A DNA stretch of 16,313 bases from Archangium sp. (GTDB taxonomy: Bacteria > Myxococcota > Myxococcia > Myxococcales > Myxococcaceae). The stretch spans positions 1 through 16,313 of the forward strand of contig JAEUJT010000033.1 of NCBI GenBank assembly GCA_016793525.1, written 5' to 3'. The notes under the pieces are model-generated. The model was not told the DNA's origin. It searched no databases and worked only from the letters and a program-made list of their open reading frames with translations. The stretch's first letter is position 1, and each line of letters opens with the position of its first letter. Shown here in pieces: positions 14,445-16,313 of this stretch. The translations under genes were made by a program, and so were the position numbers.

Positions 14445-15623
14445 TCAAACCGCTCGCTGCAGGAGCGCCGCGTAGAACCCATCGGTCCCGTGTCGGTGCG
14501 GGAAGAGCGCGACGTCGTTCCCCACGCGTTTCGCGCTCGGCGTTCGCGCGAGAAAGGCGTCGACCACCGATTCATTCTCCGCGCGGCGGAAGGTGCAGGT
14601 CACGTACGCGATGTGGCCTCCGGGCCGGGTGCGCGTGAAGGCGGTGTCGAGGAGCGCCGCGTTCGTTTCGCACCACGCGTCGAGGGTGGAGGGATCCATT
14701 CGCCAGCGGAGATCTGGCCCGCGCCGGAGCGCTCCCAATTCTGAACACGGCGCGTCGATGAAGACCGCGTCGAACTCGCGCGTCGGGAGTTGGTGGTGAA
14801 TGGAGACGGCCACTCCGGCGCGCGCGGTTCGTTGGCGGAGCCGTTCGAGCTTGGCGCGATCGACGTCGTAGGCGTGCACCTGGGCTCCACGCGAGGCGAG
14901 CTGCAGGGTCTTGCCGCCCGCGCCCGCGCAGAGATCCAACACGGTGGCTCCGGGGGGGAAGGGGAGCAGGGCGCCGGCGAGCTGGCTCCCTTCGTCTTGG
15001 ACCTCGAAGTGGCCTTGGTGGAACAGCTCGAGCCCGAGAATGTTCGGGCGAGGTGAGGTGCAGATCAGCGCGTCGGTGGCCCATTCTCCGCGGCGCGTGG
15101 AGATGCCCGCCGCCGTCAAAGCGTCGTGGAGCGCTTGGGTCGATGTTCGCCGCGCGTTGGGCCGCAGGCAGACGGGGCCGGGCGAATTCAGTGCTTCGGC
15201 CAGGCGCGGCGCCTCGTCGCCGACCGCCGCGGAGAGCTCGTCGGCCAGCCAGCTCGGCACCGACCATTCATCGCGCCAGTCGGAGAGCGGGGTGAGTTGG
15301 AGCGCGCCGTCGAGAAGGTGCGCGATGTCGGGCGAGGCGCCGAGATCAGCCACGAGCGCGGCGAGGAGGGTGGCCGGTGAGGCGTCGGGTGTCGTTTGGG
15401 CACGGAGCCGACGCCGCCAGAGGCCGACTCCGAAGAGCGCCTCGGCCGTGACCTGTCGTTGCGCGGCGGAGAACGAACGGTTTGCGCGGAGTGTGCGGTC
15501 GAGCACCCGGTCGGCAGGCTCTCCGTCGAGCACGCGCTCAATCGCGGGAAGGACGATCGGGGTAAGGCCTTCGAGGGTCGCCCACGGAACCGCAGCCAGC
15601 CGTGCTCGGAGCGGAGAGGTCAC
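14445..15623 (-). CDS. RsmB/NOP2-family rRNA (cytosine-5) methyltransferase
   Basis: 392 residues from a GTG at 15623 that overlaps the HD gene stop as GTGA. An all-alpha NusB-like region (about 25-140) precedes the catalytic part, as in RsmB. It contains LRPNARRT (153-160), VQDEGSQLAGALL (208-220), SAM motif I VLDLCAGAGGKTLQL (228-242), DVDRAKLERL (253-262), DAPCSELGALRRGPDLRWR (290-308) and YVTCTFRRAENE (340-351), ending with HGTDGFYAALLQR. The two cysteines of the m5C mechanism are Cys293 (DAPCS) and Cys343 (VTC). The position after Cys-Ser is Glu, where Gly is usual. The substrate is likely 16S rRNA, but whether it is the exact RsmB ortholog cannot be decided from the sequence alone. Confidence 0.9.
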   Translation of the reverse strand: MTSPLRARLAAVPWATLEGLTPIVLPAIERVLDGEPADRVLDRTLRANRSFSAAQRQVTAEALFGVGLWRRRLRAQTTPDASPATLLAALVADLGASPDIAHLLDGALQLTPLSDWRDEWSVPSWLADELSAAVGDEAPRLAEALNSPGPVCLRPNARRTSTQALHDALTAAGISTRRGEWATDALICTSPRPNILGLELFHQGHFEVQDEGSQLAGALLPFPPGATVLDLCAGAGGKTLQLASRGAQVHAYDVDRAKLERLRQRTARAGVAVSIHHQLPTREFDAVFIDAPCSELGALRRGPDLRWRMDPSTLDAWCETNAALLDTAFTRTRPGGHIAYVTCTFRRAENESVVDAFLARTPSAKRVGNDVALFPHRHGTDGFYAALLQRAV

Positions 15624-16228
15624 AACCGGTCCACGGCTCGACGCAGGTTGTCGCGCGCGGCGGAGTCGTAGCGCTGGTGGAAGAAGTCGGAGAGGAAGAT
15701 GCGGGGGGCGGCGAGGAGCGTGGTGAGGAATTTTCGACGCCCCGCGCGGTAGAGGTCGGGCGCGACGAAGGGCGCGTATTCGGTCGCCACTCCGGCGTCG
15801 TAGGCGTCGAAGATGTGCGGTGGGGCTCCGAGAATCGCCATGTCGGCGTCGAGAAAGTGCGCGGCGTCGGGGTCGACGTTTGTCACCGCTCCGTGCCGCG
15901 CCGTCAGCTCGATGAACGCCGCCACGCGCTCGATGTCGATGCCCTCGTTCGGGAGGTGCTCGGCGATGGCGTGCCGGGCCAGCTCCGCGCTGCGGGCTTC
16001 ATTGTCCTTTCGACCGGCGTCGTAGATGGCGTCGTGAAAGAGCGCCGCGAGGACAACTTCACGAGGCTGCTTCCACCCGGGACCGCGGGCTACGTCGTCG
16101 ACGTGCCGGAGCACTGCCTCGATGTGCGACCACGAATGGTACGCGCGCGGCGGCACGTCGTACGCCGCCCGCACTGCCTGCAGCATCGCCGGAGGAACTG
16201 AGAACGGATCCGTCGTCAGTGTTGACAT
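15620..16228 (-). CDS. HD-superfamily predicted metal-dependent phosphohydrolase (COG4339-like)
   Basis: 202 residues. Metal-binding motifs of the HD fold are RAYHSWSHIEAVL (28-40, His31/His35), AALFHDAIYD (61-70, the His65-Asp66 pair), IELTARHG (106-113) and HFLDADMAILG (124-134). This spacing matches a small bacterial family of stand-alone HD proteins of unknown substrate. It is the first gene of the seven-gene minus-strand cluster. Its ATG (16228) lies within the probable promoter of the divergent tRNA-Asn, and its TGA overlaps the GTG of the rRNA methyltransferase gene. No clear ribosome binding site is visible. Confidence 0.88.
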   Translation of the reverse strand: MSTLTTDPFSVPPAMLQAVRAAYDVPPRAYHSWSHIEAVLRHVDDVARGPGWKQPREVVLAALFHDAIYDAGRKDNEARSAELARHAIAEHLPNEGIDIERVAAFIELTARHGAVTNVDPDAAHFLDADMAILGAPPHIFDAYDAGVATEYAPFVAPDLYRAGRRKFLTTLLAAPRIFLSDFFHQRYDSAARDNLRRAVDRL

Positions 16229-16250
16229 GGTGCAACGTCAGGTCTACACC
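16222..16250 (+). promoter_or_regulatory. probable promoter of tRNA-Asn
   Basis: A perfect -35 TTGACA (16222-16227) is followed after 17 bases by TACACC (16245-16250; 3 of 6 matches to TATAAT). The next bases (CCGCGCGCCGC type) form a GC-rich discriminator as found at stringently controlled stable-RNA promoters. Transcription would start near 16257, leaving a leader of about 16 bases before the mature tRNA. The -35 covers the start codon of the divergent HD gene. Confidence 0.55.
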
Positions 16251-16273
16251 CCGCGCGCCGCAAAGCCCCATTT

Positions 16274-16313
16274 TCCCTGATAGCTCAGTTGGTAGAGCAG
16301 GCGACTGTTAATC
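16274..16313 (+). tRNA. tRNA-Asn (anticodon GTT), 5' part, cut by window end
   Basis: The final 40 bases fold as the 5' half of a tRNA: acceptor strand TCCCTGA (16274-16280), TA, D-stem GCTC (16283-16286)/GAGC (16295-16298) with AGTTGGTA loop, anticodon stem GGCGA (16300-16304) and loop CTGTTAA with anticodon GTT at 16307-16309. The T-arm and 3' acceptor lie beyond the window. The sequence is close to the common bacterial tRNA-Asn. Confidence 0.93.

Noticed and set aside
16274..16313. tRNA gene as an integration site for a mobile element
   Set aside because: No integrase, direct repeat or foreign-looking sequence is present, and the 3' end of the tRNA, where attachment sites usually lie, is outside the window.

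Overview
The window is GC-rich DNA packed with genes at almost full coding density. It shows no insertion sequence, integrase, CRISPR array or rRNA. Several traits point to a member of the Myxococcota (deltaproteobacterial lineage). These are a secreted lipoprotein with an Asp/Gly/Ala-rich 'DAG' linker, a sigma-54 activator carrying two FHA domains, a secreted propeller protein with a small cysteine-rich head, and frequent GTG starts with 4-base gene overlaps. This is inference from style, not from a marker gene.

Left block, all on the minus strand (7120 down to 1): an orphan ECF sigma factor, an EVE-domain protein, the murein-tripeptide ligase Mpl, and a TlpA-like thioredoxin-fold lipoprotein, followed after 76 bases by a type I secretion-like set. 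That set is a membrane/ABC protein with an N-terminal C39-like region, an HlyD-type adaptor, and the N-terminal 197 residues of a TolC-type outer-membrane channel that runs off the window. The most unusual object in the window is the ABC protein. Its nucleotide-binding domain has lost the Walker A lysine, the Q-loop glutamine, the catalytic glutamate and the switch histidine, and has a changed signature motif, yet the fold and the reading frame are intact. It looks like a pseudo-ATPase exporter with intact-looking adaptor and channel genes beside it.

Middle: one plus-strand gene (7206-8720), divergent from the sigma factor and convergent with the next block. It encodes a secreted protein with a cysteine-rich head, an IPT/TIG-like domain and seven FG-GAP-like repeats, which fits a complete seven-bladed beta-propeller.

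Right block, all minus strand (16228 down to 8798), seven genes with gaps of at most 37 bases or 4-base overlaps: HD-domain hydrolase, RsmB-like rRNA m5C methyltransferase, S66 LD-carboxypeptidase, beta-lactamase-fold serine hydrolase, GHL10-family lipoprotein (the family of E. coli DigH), a DUF2256-DUF3253 protein, and a double-FHA sigma-54 activator. LD-carboxypeptidase makes the murein tripeptide that Mpl re-ligates, and GHL10 lipoproteins include an enzyme acting on peptidoglycan glycan strands. With the serine hydrolase, peptidoglycan turnover is therefore the common theme of both blocks.

At the far right a plus-strand tRNA-Asn(GTT) begins and is cut by the window end. Its promoter appears to overlap the start codon of the divergent HD gene.
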